64,000 nucleotides of DNA. Origin: Chelonoidis abingdonii. Its lineage: Eukaryota > Chordata > Testudines > Testudinidae. Positions 11,401-23,081 of this stretch are shown here, one piece after another. The notes below the pieces were generated by a model. It saw only the letters and a program-made list of their open reading frames with translations. It was not told the origin of the DNA and made no database searches. Both the position numbers and the translations under genes were made by a program. The DNA lies in contig NC_133770.1 of the NCBI RefSeq assembly GCF_003597395.2, positions 288,806,138 through 288,870,137 on the forward strand, given 5' to 3'. How positions within the stretch are numbered: position 1 is the first letter of the stretch; every line of letters starts with the position of its first letter.

Positions 11401-12203
11401 TAGATACAGTAGCAGCAGTAATAATCATCATAAAGCAATGAGCTGGTAGCTAGATTACAGGCAATAAGTCACTCAATATTCTCATTTTAAAAAGCTCACA
11501 TGCCCTCACCTTCTTTGTCAGTGTTTTTTGAAGGTTCATTATTGGATCTTTCCAGGATTTCTGTTTTAGAATGCTAATGAACAATCAAACACACAGTCTC
11601 AGGATCCTAAATAGGCACATGCACACTGGAAAGGCAGCAGTCCTGTGCAGCATCACTAGGGCTGGCAGGTACCCCATGCATATGATGAATGCCCTGTGAA
11701 CTTTGGATCCACAGCTGGTGTATATCAGCTTAGCTCCATTGAAGTCAATGGGCAATGAACTGGGGGAGGGACACTGAATTACAAGAGGCAAGAATTTGGC
11801 CCAGCTATCCCTGCTAAGGATAAACTACACCAAGTTGTCTGTAGAACGTGAACTGTGGCTCCTGTTTGTAAGTCCAGTCCTGGATTACTCCTTTGTAAAG
11901 ATGCTCTTGAAGGCAGCCTGGGAAGCAGCCTTTCTGCAGGTTCGGTAGCGAGGACAGCTACTGCCCTGTGCACTCTCTGTTTGTCTCTGGGTCTTGGGTG
12001 GGCACTTTGTGACAAAGTGTGACTGTATTCACAGAAATAGCACTCTGGGAAATTGGACTGAGGACCTTCAGGGCCAAAAGCATAAACCGGTATAAGCATA
12101 AAGGTATAAATATGAGCTGGTATGAGGATCTTAAAGGGATATTATAAGAGCTGAAGGGTACAAAATGTTTCTGGAGCCATCTAGCTGGGCCCATAGGATC
12201 TGA
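11401..12203. other. Non-coding, with one repeat core
   Basis: A core of the same repeat (TATATCAGCTTAGCTCCATT then GAAGTCAATGGG) lies at 11719-11752. Nothing else is recognised. The antisense frames at 11.8-12.2 kb have no motif. Confidence 0.45.
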
Positions 12204-12262
12204 TCCACAGCTCATTGAAGTCTATGGAGCCTCTCACTCATAAGTGGGCTTTGGATCAGGCC
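12204..12262. repeat. Dispersed palindromic repeat copy
   Basis: TGATCCACAGCTCATTGAAG, TCTATGGAGCC and GGATCAGGCCCA form a short copy with a GATC-rich arm on each side. Confidence 0.45.
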
Positions 12263-12324
12263 CATAACTAGCCTATACGATGTTGCAAATATATCACTTC
12301 CCTGTCCTCCCACCTCCCCTTCCT

Positions 12325-12461
12325 CCTATTTGTTACGCTTACTTGTTGTGTCATGCCTTAGATTAGCATGTAAGATTTTTGGGGCAGGCACTGTTTTCCT
12401 ATGCACCTAGCTTAATGGGACTCAGATTCATGACTGGGTCCTCTAAGTACTATCACATTAT
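12325..12461 (+). mobile_element. MIR-type SINE, 3' part
   Basis: ATTAGCATGTAAGATTTTTG, GGGCAGGCACTGTTTTC, CACCTAGCTTAATGGG and TTCATGACTGGGTCC match, in order, a widespread 3' module also present at 34228-34330. Confidence 0.55.
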
Positions 12462-12608
12462 GGGGGAGAGATAGCTCAGTGATTTGCACATTGGCTTGCT
12501 AACCCCAGGGTTGTAAATTCAATCTTTGAAGGGGCCTTTTAGTGATTTGTCTGGGGATTGGTCCTGCTTTGACCTCCTGAGGTCCCTTCCAATCCTGATA
12601 TTCTATGT
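12462..12608 (+). mobile_element. Cry-type tRNA/CR1 SINE
   Basis: The head GAGATAGCTCAGTGATTTGC resembles a tRNA A box, and GGTTGTAAATTCAATC covers the B box. The tail GACCTCCTGAGGTCCCTTCC and TCCTGATATTCTATG is shared with CR1, the LINE that mobilises it. The central part is shortened compared with the copy at 50.19 kb. This family is my main reason for calling the genome turtle. Confidence 0.85.
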
Positions 12609-12889
12609 TATAGCATAATATTTGAGCAAATAGTTGAGGCTTTACCCTACTCCTAGAAAGGCTGTGAGGTGGCAGATAACAGTGCAGTATACTCAGCTCA
12701 TAGGAATTGCCAGCTTCTTATACAGTATGGTGAGAGGAAATTGATGGCTGGAACAATTGTTTATGATACGACTTTGCCTGGCTGAATGGAACACTACAGA
12801 TTTCAGTAAGAAACTTCCAGCACTGCCTGTGTATGTGGATGCCTGTATATCCAGTCACAATGAGATGAAACAAAGATAGGAAATGCCAG

Positions 12890-13130
12890 CCTTCTACTGT
12901 TATTTGAATTGTCTCATTAGGTTGACCTCCCACTTGGTAAGGCAACTGCATCTTTTCATGTGCTGTGTATTTATACCTGCTGCTGTATGTTCCACTCCAG
13001 GCATCTGATGAAGTGGGTTCTAGTCCACAAAATCTTATGCCCAAATAAATTTGTTAGACTCTAAAGTGACACAAGGACTCCTCATTATCTTTACTGATAC
13101 AGACTAGCACAGCTACCACTCTGAAACCTA
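12890..13130 (+). mobile_element. Penelope-like element, 3' end
   Basis: CATCTGATGAAGTGGGTTCT, CCCAAATAAATTTGTTAGAC and AAAGTGACACAAGGACTCC lead to CAGCTACCACTCTGAAACC. The element at 44.6-45.2 kb carries a related 3' end (on the other strand) next to its endonuclease reading frame, which identifies the group. This copy has no coding sequence. Confidence 0.65.
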
Positions 13131-13163
13131 GGCTTCTAGTGGGGGACAGTTATCACTACACTG

Positions 13164-13316
13164 GTCCATAGAAGAGACTGCAGAAGGTCATCTAGTCCAA
13201 CTCCTAGACAGATTTTTACCTCAGTTCCCTAAATGGACCCCTTTGAGGATTGAACTCACAACCCTGGGTTTAGCAGGTCAATGCTCAAACCACTGAGCTA
13301 TACCACCTGCTTCTCA
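13164..13316 (-). mobile_element. Cry-type tRNA/CR1 SINE
   Basis: Read on the minus strand it starts GGTATAGCTCAGTGGTTTGA, continues with CTGCTAAACCCAGGGTTGTG and AGTTCAATCC (B box), and ends GGACTAGATGACCTTCTGCA. Head, body and CR1-like tail are all present. Confidence 0.85.
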
Positions 13317-13757
13317 GCCTTTTTGCCTATCATCCCTCCTGCATCTTAAGACTCCTCTCCCTTCCACCTAGGGACTCCCCTCTTATTTAACTATATGATA
13401 AGGGAAGGCTGATTGCGAGCCCCTGACAGTCACAACACCCCTATTAAGAATTCCTGCACTACTCAGATTACCTACAGCATTAGGGAAGTGGTGCAGGCTG
13501 GCAGCCAAATCTTCACAACATCTGGGGCTCTGACACTTGCCAATATCCCAAAAATGATTGGTTAAGTTCTCCCCTGTTACACTGACATCACCACAGTTAA
13601 ACTGGTGTTACAGAGAGCAGGATTTAATTCAACACCTTGAAAGGCACTGACCCATTTGGAGAGCTGTTTATTAAATAAAGTGCCACCTACCCGTCCTAGC
13701 AACATCCAATAGCGCTAACTATAATACTTTGCTATTTAACTCCTCTGGTTAAGGAAG
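13317..13757. other. Non-coding DNA, nothing recognised
   Basis: No feature is supported here. Confidence 0.45.
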
Positions 13758-14500
13758 AAAGGATGGCCTTGTGACTAGTAGGTTTAAGAGCCAAGAGATG
13801 TAGATTCCAGTCCTAGATCTGCCTCTAATTCAATATGGATCCTAGAGCAAGACCTGCTTTGTGCCTCAGTTTCCCCATGAATATTATGAAGTAGAGTTGG
13901 GTGAAAATGGGGTTCTGGTCCTGTGAATATTTTTGAGCGATTAATTCCTGCCATCTCCCCCTCTCTCCCCCTCTCTCCATCTTAAATTGGGTTGAAAATT
14001 CAAAGTCTCAAAAATATTTGCAAACAAACAAACAAAAAAGGATTTTTTAAAAATGTTGTTTGGATGGTTTAGAGATGTTTAGTTTCAGTTTCATCCTCTC
14101 TTCCTTTAACCCCTTCAGCCTAGTGAGCTTCAATTTTGAAACAAAAAGTCACTTCAGACTGGAAAACCAAAATATTTCGTTTTTAAAATGTCAAATCATT
14201 TTGTTTGGACAACTTTGAAACTTTTGTTTTACTCCTTTTTTTTTTCTTTTTCTTTTTTTTTGTCGGGCAGTTTGTGGAACCTGACCATGTTTTGCAGTTT
14301 TGGTTTAGAAGAATCAACATTTTTCAATGAAAAGAACAATTTGTAGAAAAATTCTCAACTGGTTTAACTACAGAGGTAGTAGTAATTACACAGCTCATAG
14401 GAGCGTTGTGAAACTTGCTTCATGCATTCAGGGGCTGTAAAGTGCTTTGAGATCCTTAGATGGTGAGTCTATGGAAGTGTCAAGTGTTATTAATAATCTC
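13758..14500 (+). mobile_element. MIR-type SINE split by a later insertion
   Basis: The left part (13758-13890) carries GTGCCTCAGTTTCCCCATGA. The right part (14365-14500) continues with AGCGTTGTGAAACTTGC and TGTAAAGTGCTTTGAGATCC, the MIR 3' region. About 475 bases of an AT-rich element (13891-14362) separate them. Joined, the two parts follow normal MIR order. Confidence 0.65.
13891..14362. mobile_element. AT-rich terminal-repeat element (family copy 2)
   Basis: The left end TAGAGTTGGGTGAAAATGG and the right end (minus strand CCAGTTGAGAATTTTTC) are related inverted ends. The interior alternates AAAATATTT, TTTTGAAAC and similar words, like the copies at 1.1, 17.2 and 42.3 kb. It interrupts a MIR, so it is younger than that SINE. 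Confidence 0.55.
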
Positions 14501-15002
14501 AGAATCCATAACTCTTTTTTCCTGTAGAACGTTAGCCCTTCCTAATTATTGATACATAAGATTTCTTGGTATCTTTTGAACCCTGCGAGTGAAACAACCA
14601 CAGGGACACCTCTTCAGCTGGTGTAAAATTTCATAGCTCCAGCAACAGCAGCAGATGTTCTGGCCCCAGCTGACGATTTAATGGCTCATTTTTAGCTTTA
14701 ACTCCTATTCCTAGTTGGTATTCCAGCAAAACCTCTCCTTTAAGGTTTATAGCTAATGAACTAAAACAATTTCATTTCCCATAGCCTGCAGTTTCATCCC
14801 ATGGGGTGGAATCAAACCCAGCACAATGCTTAAAATCAAAGCTTAGAAGCATGCAGTGGTTTGATGGCTCAGGGGATGGCAAAGAGTCTAGAGAGCCCTT
14901 TGCGAGATAAAATCAGGTTGATAGTGCCTGTGATTGAATGTTCAATTTAAAATATATATATATATATAGTTCTGTTTTGAGCCCTGCAAAAAGGAAAGCA
15001 TT
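14501..15002. other. Non-coding DNA with TA microsatellite
   Basis: An alternating AT run lies at 14951-14968. Nothing else is recognised. Confidence 0.5.
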
Positions 15003-15215
15003 ATTGCCTAGTGGATAGAGCCGAGTTGTAACATAGGAGATCTCAATTGCTGGCTTTACTGCTGGGTGATAGTTAGAAAGTCATATCATTCCCCGTGCCT
15101 CTGTTTTCCCTTTTTTAAATACACATTATGATACAGACCTCCATTGTAAAGAGCCTTGAGAACTGATGAAAAACACTACATAAGAAGTCAATATTATTAT
15201 TATTTTTGGGGGGAT
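15003..15215 (+). mobile_element. MIR-type SINE
   Basis: TTGCCTAGTGGATAGAGCCG (tRNA-like head), CCCCGTGCCTCTGTTTTCCC and TGTAAAGAGCCTTGAGAACT are in MIR order. The end runs into a short ATT repeat. Confidence 0.7.
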
Positions 15216-15329
15216 GAAATTGTGTTCCTGTTTCTCAGCAAGCTCCTGGGTTAAATCTTCGCTAGATGAAATTCAATGACAAGGTTCCCACTGACTTCAG
15301 TGGAACCAGGATTTCACCCCAGGTGTAAC
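15216..15329. repeat. Dispersed 'ACTTCAGTGG' repeat piece
   Basis: CCCACTGACTTCAGTGGAAC followed by CAGGATTTCACCCC; the same word pair, with changes, is seen at about 26.75-26.81 kb. Confidence 0.4.
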
Positions 15330-15720
15330 ATCCAGGAGTCAGGCAGGTCAAAGGGCAGCCCCAATCCATGTTCAGAGTTCACATAAGGGGTGCAATTGGC
15401 AGGGGATCCAATGCTAGGGAAAATATGGTAAGGCAGCTGGTGTGGTCAGGTGATGTGGCAGGGTCAATGCATCCAAGTACTAACTAGTAGGTGACTTGCT
15501 GCTCAGACAAGAACAGCACTGAAGTAGAAAGTTTATATATAGTCACCAACCAAGCCAGGTCAAGGCCATGCTGCCAATCAGGAAGCAGCTTGCGGAACTC
15601 TAGAAACTGGCCCTCCCAAGTCTGTGAATTCCCTGGTACTCTAATACATTGGTGGGTGGCAGGACAGCTAAAGCTGCTCCCCAAAAACCCAGCCCACCTG
15701 GGTTTGAGATGAGAGTTTGA
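15330..15720 (-). mobile_element. Possible LTR (promoter-like block)
   Basis: Read on the minus strand, CTGATTGGCAG (CCAAT-like) is followed at about 50 bases by GACTATATATAAACTTTC (a strong TATA). Such spacing in a repeat-rich setting suggests an LTR U3 region. I cannot find the two ends or a second LTR, so this stays tentative. Confidence 0.3.
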
Positions 15721-17149
15721 GACTAGTGTTGAGACACCTTCTTTCTATTAAAGATTGAATCTGGAACCTGTAGAGCTGAAAGTGTAACTCTTTACGGTTT
15801 GAGCTAAATGCCAAAGTTCTTCCATATAGCAACAGTAGCCAACTCAGCCTCTGAATGAAGCACAATAGGGGATATGTAACACAGGCTGCAGCTGAACAGT
15901 GGGATATACAGGCAGTCATTATCACAATCAGCACTTACCTTTACTGGCAGTCTGATGAGGGGCCATGGAGTCTGAACAGCTCTATAGTATTTTTGCTCAG
16001 TGTATATAAATCCTTAGTGGGGATCTGTGCACAGAGTTAGGAGACAGCAACTCCTGAGTTCCAGTACTAGCTCTTAAATTGAATACTTTGTTCTATTACC
16101 TACATTTAATAATATTAATTTATGCAATAATAAAAAAGATTATGAAAAAAGTCAACAAATCATAGTTATAACAGACAACACAGAGTTTCTGATACATTTA
16201 GGAGTAAAAATGAGTAGCATATATTTTAATGAGGTACACTGAAGCAGCATGTCTGAAGTCGTATGCATTTACATTCTTCCTACCTGGCTGTCATCTTAGT
16301 TTCAATTGGACAAGTTGTTATTCCTAAAAAATTGTTGTTAATAATGATGAAAAGCACTGTCTTGTGGAATTATCCAATCCTGCCCAGAGAGAGCTGCATT
16401 TTAGCAACTGCTGAACTGAAATAATCTTTTTATATATCCTCTAGGCTGAAATAACTCATGAATGTATATTTTATACTGCGATGAGCACTCTGGGATCCTT
16501 CAGAATAACAGGTGCTAAAGTAAGTTACAGTATAATATTCATAGCGACAAAACAGTAGCAGTAACATTTACCCCAATTGTAAGTAGACGAGGGGTGATTA
16601 GAACTACACTGTAATAATGCTTTGAAACTTGCAATAGTGATAAGAAAAAATTCCTACCAAGCATTCGAAATTAAAGATATTAATCTAATCTTCTTTCCTG
16701 TTGCCTCCTTATATTTTAAGTGCCAGATGCTCTGGTCTGCCAAATTCACTTTCTGCTGGTTACACAATGTAAACTGAAATTAAAATAACAGAGATCAGGA
16801 CTGAGAATTCCTCCTGTGCAGGGGAATTCTCCACTGGCATAAAGCTAGCTGTGCCACAGCCTGTGCATATCTGCTGTATAAGGACTGGAGAAGGAGGAGG
16901 AGGCATGTTGGAGAAGGGGCATCGGCAGAGAAAGGCATTGCTCTGCATGATTCTTCACAACCTGCAAGTCCCGCTGGGATCTCACGCCAGTGATGTAAGT
17001 TAAACACTTTCACTTTCAGGTGTTGGCACTTAAAGGTGAAAATGTGGCTTCTAAAAAAGAAAAGTAACTCTTTTATAAAGCAAAATATTCTCTCTCTCTT
17101 TTTAATTCCCCCCCCCACACACACACTTTTCAAGGGGATAAAGGTAAAA
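15721..17149. other. Non-coding DNA, nothing recognised
   Basis: AT-rich, with short C and CA runs near 17107-17127. The 175-residue minus-strand frame (16795-17322) is phenylalanine- and lysine-rich and carries no motif. Confidence 0.5.
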
Positions 17150-17370
17150 AAGTGGAGGCCAGATGAGTATTTTTCCACAATTTGAAATGAAATTGTTTTG
17201 AAAATCTTGAGTTTTCCCCAAAATTTTAGAATTTTTTTAACGTGGACATCATTTTTGTGTGTGAAAAAAGCTGTTTTGATGAAATCCCATTTTTCAAAAC
17301 AAAAACAAACAGACACACACACAAAAAACCTTTCCCCCCAAACATTTTTCAGAGAGTTCTATTTAGCGTC
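17150..17370. mobile_element. AT-rich terminal-repeat element (family copy 3, partial)
   Basis: Runs such as TTTGAAATGAAATTG, TTTTGAAAATC, CCCCAAAATTTTAG and TTTTTCAAAACAAAAAC resemble the other copies. Ends are not clear. Confidence 0.35.
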
Positions 17371-17379
17371 GTTCACCCC

Positions 17380-17445
17380 AAGATCTTAAATGGCTTAACA
17401 AATGTTATGTAAGCCTTACAACACCCTGTGAAGTAGGCAGGTAGT
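17380..17445 (-). mobile_element. MIR-type SINE fragment
   Basis: GCTTAACAAATGTTATGTAA and CTTACAACACCCTGTGAAGT fit a reverse-complemented MIR-family 3' region. Confidence 0.5.
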
Positions 17446-18125
17446 AGTAAGTGTGACCATTCTGATTGGCTGGATGAGGCGTTTGATGTCATGAGGAAAC
17501 ACCACCGATGAGAATATAATTGAAGGAGCACAAGGTGAACCATGTAGAGTCTGGTCATCATGGAAAGAACCTGCAGCCACAATGGATAGTGACAGCCACA
17601 AAACTGTCCTTGGCAAAGCACCCTCTTTAGGAGCTCTGTGGGGAAGAGCAAGTGTGTGGGTCCAATTGCCCCCAACTCCATGAGCACTGCAGGATGTGTC
17701 AATCTAGTGGAGCTGGTGCTCAACCCTCTGACCACAGTCAGCAAATGAGGTTAAAGAAAAGTCCAAAGGAAAAGAATGAAGCTGCCTACAGGTTTTCTCT
17801 CAGGATAGTGGGCTCTGTTACATCAGAGGGTCTTGGAAGAATCAAAGTTCACTGGGTTTCCAGTTCAAGTCTCAGTCTCTTTCTCCTTCTTCCACTCGGG
17901 GGGAATCTTTCTGTGTCTTCCTTTTGCTAGGGCAGAGGCTCTGTGGGCAGTCAGACCTCTCTTTGAGAGCTGGGGAGCTCAACAGTCTGCTCCCTTCCCA
18001 GGATTACCCCACCTGATTCTGAGTGGAGTTCTCTCCTTTTATCTTCTCCAACTCTGGCATGGTTTACAGGTGCAGAGGGGTGATGCCACTCCAGGCCAAA
18101 GCATCACCTTATCCCTTCTATGCTG
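17446..18125. other. Non-coding DNA, nothing recognised
   Basis: No feature is supported. Confidence 0.45.
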
Positions 18126-18300
18126 GAATGGAGTTTATATGCTCTGTCATGGTGCCTAAATCCCCTTTCAAATGGGACTTAGGAGTGTAGGTGCCTTGAA
18201 AGTCAATGAAAGTTAAACTCCTAAATCATTCTGGGGGGAAAAAATGGGACTTAGGCTCCTAAATCACTTAGCTATACTTGAAAATGTTACCCATTGTATC
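18126..18300. repeat. Palindromic 'GGGACTTAGG' repeat
   Basis: CCTAAATCCC, AAATGGGACTTAGGAG, GTGCCTTGAAAGTCAATGAA and AATGGGACTTAGGCTCCTAA alternate on both strands, giving an imperfect hairpin. Family not named. Confidence 0.4.
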
Positions 18301-19623
18301 TTTGTAGTCCTATTCTTGCCTAAAGTAATCCATGCAGGAACCAGAGCCAGCCAGAATATGGATAAATTGATCTTCCTGTGTTAACATGAAACCATTGTGG
18401 GGAGGAGGAGGTACAGAAGCAAAGAATGTCAGGATTTGGCCCTCTAAAGTATGCATTTATTTGTGATTATCTATATATTTCTACATATCCCTGTATATAG
18501 AGATGCAGAGTTCAGTGGAATTTGTTTGCATCTATTCGACTTACTGCAGAGCTAGTCTCATCTCCTATCCAATATAAGACTGTCAGTTTGTCTGTTACGC
18601 TAGGACACCATTTATTTTTCCACTTGTGCATGGTTAAATCATGAATGATTTTCAAACAGCCTTTAAATCTCTCTTTCTCCAGTTCTTTGGATTCACAAAT
18701 CCTGTGTTGGGAATGGCCCAGGAAAACCTTTTCATTCTGCAACAATTTTCATCCATTGCCATTAAACAATCATTCCTTTCAGAGGTATGCAGACAAAGAG
18801 AAGTAAAGAGATAAAGTTTCTCATTTCCCAGAGCCCAAATACAATACACCTAATGCTGACTCCAGAAAGGCTTTTAATAAAGCTTTATGGGATTAGAAAA
18901 GGGGTAAAAAAAGAAGTCTGATTATATCAGAATCGATTAAGTCTGCTGTAATACTCATTCTCTGTTGACTGACTTTTATCTTGGAATGAGTTTCCATGAA
19001 ACAGGGTTTAAAACAAAGTCTAGGAGCTTTTAATAAATGAAACCTAAAAATTGCAACTGTTCTTCCTTGATTTTTACAGAAAATGAAAAAAAAATATGGC
19101 AGGAGAAAAAAATGGAAGCTATTAAAGCCATTATTTTGGCATTCTTATCACTGTATAAAGCACGGCTTGGATTTCTTAAAATTCCCTGATCTATATCGCT
19201 CCCCCCAACCCCCATTTGCATTCTCAAATGTAGGTCAGCCTTTCAAAATGAGGTTGCTAATTCTGTTCAGAGGCTGAGTGCTATTTAACTCGCATTTTCA
19301 CAGGAGGCAGGAGGTGTTTCACTGTTGTCCGGAACATGACAGTACAATGCATCTCTCATAAAAAATACATTTTCTCATATAATGAAACTCAAATTCCCAG
19401 GTGGTGGTGGTGGTGGTGGGAAACAAATCCTCCCCACCCCCACAAGCAACAAAGAAGCCTCCCTTTCACCAAACCAATCGGCTTTGAATGGTGGACAAAT
19501 GAAGGGGATTTGTCAGCTGCATAAAAGCTGGTCCTCATTCTCAATAGAGAATTCATTTAAAAACATGTACCAATGTGATTTACCATGTAGGACAACCTTC
19601 CTTCCCTCCTCCCGCTATTGCGG
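18301..19623. other. Non-coding AT-rich DNA with a TGG run
   Basis: A GGT/TGG triplet run lies at about 19401-19420. Otherwise nothing is recognised. Confidence 0.5.
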
Positions 19624-19840
19624 GAACATAGGAAAGGCCAGACCGGTTCATATCAGTGGCCCCTTTAGCCTGATATCCTCTGTCCAGGGACAACTCCCAA
19701 ATGCTTCAGGGTGCAAAGGCCTACCTGTTGGGCAGTGAGGAGAGGGCTGGCCGATAGGCAGAAATTTCTTTCTACTTGCCATCAGTGAGATAGTTGACTG
19801 ACACCCTGATACATGATGGACAGGTCCTATTTTTTAAAAA
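19624..19840 (-). mobile_element. CR1 LINE 3' fragment
   Basis: GGAACATAGGAAAGGCCAGA, CCGGTTCATATCAGTGGCCC and CTGATATCCTCTGTCC form a diverged version of the start of the minus-strand CR1 at 28557. The distal limit is uncertain. Confidence 0.6.
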
Positions 19841-19854
19841 CATAAATACCACGG

Positions 19855-19920
19855 GTCTGATTCAAAACCTATTGAAGTGAATGGGAATCTTTCCATTGAC
19901 TCCAATAGTCACTGGCTAGA
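19855..19920. repeat. Inverted 'TTGAAGTGAATGG' pair
   Basis: ACCTATTGAAGTGAATGGGA is followed at once by TTTCCATTGACTCCAATAG. The two form a near-perfect hairpin and match the core of the dispersed palindromic family. Confidence 0.5.
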
Positions 19921-20833
19921 GCCCTAAGTTAAATGAGTTGCTGTGTGCTCTCTCTTTCTCTTGCATTTTTCTTCTCTCCCTCTTCCTCCTCCCGCCTTGC
20001 TGCTGGCCTCCTATGGTATCTAGGTACCAGTTCTACATTTGCTGGAGCAGTAGAAGCAGCATCAGCAGAAGGCTTTGGGACCCTTTTTGTGATAATTGCA
20101 GCACAAGTGTCTTCCTTGAAGAATACCTAGTGGTGTTTACTTCCTTTCCATTCTGTCCTTCTCAGGAGCTCTTGGAATCATTGGAGCTGGAAAGCATATC
20201 CCTTTCTTTAACCTATGGTATTTATAGCATTTGGAGGTTGGCAGATGTGGTTTTAATCATTCTAAAGCAGGGATGGTCAAAATGCTTGTGGGAAGCATGA
20301 CTAAATGTGCCCCACAGGCATGCCGTCATCTAGACGATCCTGATACAGCCCATAGGGAATAACCTGAGGGTACCTGGATCACAATGGAGCAGCACATACT
20401 GCAGTGTGTAGTTTCTGTCAAATGCACCTTCATAATAAGGATGCAAGTGTCTGCAATCTGCTCCATTTACGTAATGTATGTGCTATCCTGGCAAGTTACC
20501 AATCAGTTTGGTTCTAATTAGGGCAAAGGTCTAGACCCCCCGCTTCATAGCATGGTTGCCAATTCCCACTTAAAAAATAAAAATTAGTCCAAGTGCCTGT
20601 TTCCTTCACATGCTCTAATGTAACTCTGTGCAATGCAGGTCCATGGATCATTTAGTAGGGTGATGCCCCATTATTGCAAGAACTTAAAAGGATGCTATCT
20701 ACCAATCTCAAATGCAATCAGTTGGTCCTTAGATGAGGTATCCCTAACTATGTGTGAACATATTTCCCATTAACTTTAATAGGGGCTATGCATTAAAAAC
20801 AGAAGTTATTTAAGCCACTAGTCTCTCTTCTAG

Positions 20834-21062
20834 AATAGTCAGGTGGTTAAAACATTAGCCTTAAACCCTGATAGTTGTGAGCCTCTGCAGGTTTGAATCC
20901 CATTTCTGGTAGAGGTGTCCTGCTTTTCCTTGACTAACCGGCACAAAAATTCAGGCTGCTGCTTCTCTTTTCTGTCTTAGATGGTTTAGACACAACAAAT
21001 CCTGCATCTTGGCTGGGGATTAGACTAGCTGACCATTGTGGTCCCTTCTAACCCTATGATTT
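20834..21062 (+). mobile_element. tRNA-derived SINE with CR1-like tail (second type)
   Basis: The head TAGTCAGGTGGTTAAAACAT has an A box, followed by a long variable-arm-like part and a B box GGTTTGAATCC (20890-20900), as in a class II (Ser/Leu) tRNA. The tail GGGGATTAGACTAGCTGACC and GTGGTCCCTTCTAACCCTAT is CR1-like. The head differs clearly from that of the Cry-type SINEs, so this is a separate family using the same LINE partner. Confidence 0.6.
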
Positions 21063-22472
21063 ACACTGATGTTCTCTTCCCAGTCCATGTAAGCTTTGGC
21101 TTTTTATAGTGAACCATTTAGGAGATGCTCATTGCCCCTAAACACTATGGTGACTAGACATACTGGAGTAACTAGGGCAACTTTCTCTGCTGGTGTAATT
21201 CCACTGATGTCAACAAAACAATTTGGTCCATTGAGAGAGAGGATGAAACAAAAATCAGCCCTGTTGTCAGGACATGCATCTCCATAAACATCAGAGAAGT
21301 TCTGCCTGCTTATGTGAGGGTTGATTTTTGATAATACTGTATAACATGGTAGAGCTGGGGAGGAGGAGGATAATGTGACCTGTTTCCTCCTGAGGCAACA
21401 GTGCAATTCAGTGTGAGATGGTTTCTCATGGCTGTGCTATTAGCAGTCAGTTGGTGTCCTGATGTATAGCAAAGCTCACTTTTCATCTAGGGTCACCCAG
21501 GGCAATGGGCTAGAAAAACCTCTGTGACAATTCCAGGAAAAGTAATGGGAAAACACTCCATGCCACAAAAAAGAGAAAGGGGGAGGGTGTGGGGGAAGAA
21601 AAACCAATAAGAAAATACTTACTGTACCAAAGTGGCAGCATGGGGAGGTGAAGTGAGTCAGGGGGAAGGTGAGAATTTTCTTACCAGAAACATTTTTCAT
21701 CTGTCCCGCTCTCTACACACAAATAGGCTTGTGTGTCTCTATAACACAGGAATTCACGGCTCACATTGTACAGCAACCACAGTCTCTGAGACCTCACAGC
21801 AACCCAAGGGATAAACTTTAAGTCCACCTACTCTGAAAGCCCAGGCCTCTACTACTTGCACTAATGGATGATGTTCAGCTCTGAGACACATAAGGAGGTG
21901 GATTTATAGACTACTCAGCACCCACTGAAGTTACTCGTTAAACTCTATTTGCCACAGGCAGTATCAGAATGTAAACCTCCAATCCTGGCTGAATTTAGCC
22001 CAGGATACATAATGTCCTCTCCCCATCGCCCATGGAAACTGTATTGATTGTAGTTTCTCTGCTAGATATTCAGCAGGTTGTGACAAGCTCAAAAAATTCA
22101 GAGAGGAAAATCATCTTTGCTGGATGTTTTTCCCTTCCAGGAAATGCACATTGAAACATACCATCCCCTCTATTTCCGTGAGAGAAATTGATATTTGAGG
22201 GAGGGATCATTCACCTGTAGTAATAGAATTTATTGTTTGTATTTTGTATAATTTAGAATAAAAATAAAGAATAATGGATAACAATGCAGTATGTATTCAG
22301 TAATAGACCTTTGAGGTCACCAGTTTGTTGTAGGTTTAGAATTTTAAAATAAGTAAAAGAATGCCTTGATTGTTTTCTTTTGCATTGCAATTTGATCTTC
22401 CTGTTCAAAATGTTCTGTGTAAATTAATTCTGTTTAGTGTGTGAATGAGGAATGTGTGTGTTAAGAGATAAG
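21063..22472. other. Non-coding DNA, nothing firm
   Basis: A weak copy of the dispersed repeat (AATTCCACTGATGTCAACAA) lies near 21196. Otherwise nothing is recognised. Confidence 0.45.
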
Positions 22473-23077
22473 TGTGAAGGCCATTGCTGAACCAGATGTA
22501 CGAGGGAGGAACCGGAGACAGATACAAGGGTGCCAGGAGGCTGCAACACACCCCTATTAGAATGTCAAAAAAGGGCAAATTAATGACTCTGAAAATAAGA
22601 TAGACCCCTGTCAATGGGAACAAAATAGCTTTGATCAAAACCAGCATGGGATAACTCCATAAAAAACATAATTAAAAAAACAAAATAAAAAATAAGAAAA
22701 AAAATTTAAAAAAACCAAGCACTCGTCAAACAACAATTGATCACAGCATGACGGTGCAGAACTCATTGGTCCCAATGAAGGAAAATCACTATATAAACAG
22801 GGTGCCTTGCCATGAAACTTTGGGTTCATCCTGCCAAGACTTCCCCAGAGCATTGTATCATGACCGATGGAACCCAGCTCCTCCCTACCCGTGATCAACC
22901 TAGCTGGCCACTAGATTGAGCTGGACTCTGAACTGGTAACTATAACATCGATGGTCGGGACAGTGTGTGTGTGTGTCATGTGATTGGATGCATATGCTAA
23001 TAGTTGTGTCTTCAATAAATACGGTGTATTGCCTTTTCCCCTGAAAAAGATCCCAGGTGCTTCTTATGAGCATAACA
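22473..23077 (+). mobile_element. 5' LTR of an endogenous retroelement (about 605 bp)
   Basis: The block begins TGTGAAGGCC and ends CATAACA, so it has the TGT...ACA ends of an LTR. It contains a TATA box (ATATAAAC at 22791-22798), an AATAAA signal at 23014-23019 and a GT-rich patch between them. The order TATA, polyadenylation signal, 3' end is as expected for U3-R-U5. A primer-like site follows within five bases. I find no coding internal region or second LTR downstream, so the element is truncated or very old. The left end is inferred. Confidence 0.55.
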
Positions 23078-23081
23078 TTTT

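Noticed and set aside
16795..17322. 175-residue minus-strand open frame
   Set aside because: It is rich in F, K and S from AT-rich DNA, overlaps an AT-rich repeat, and shows no motif or splice context.
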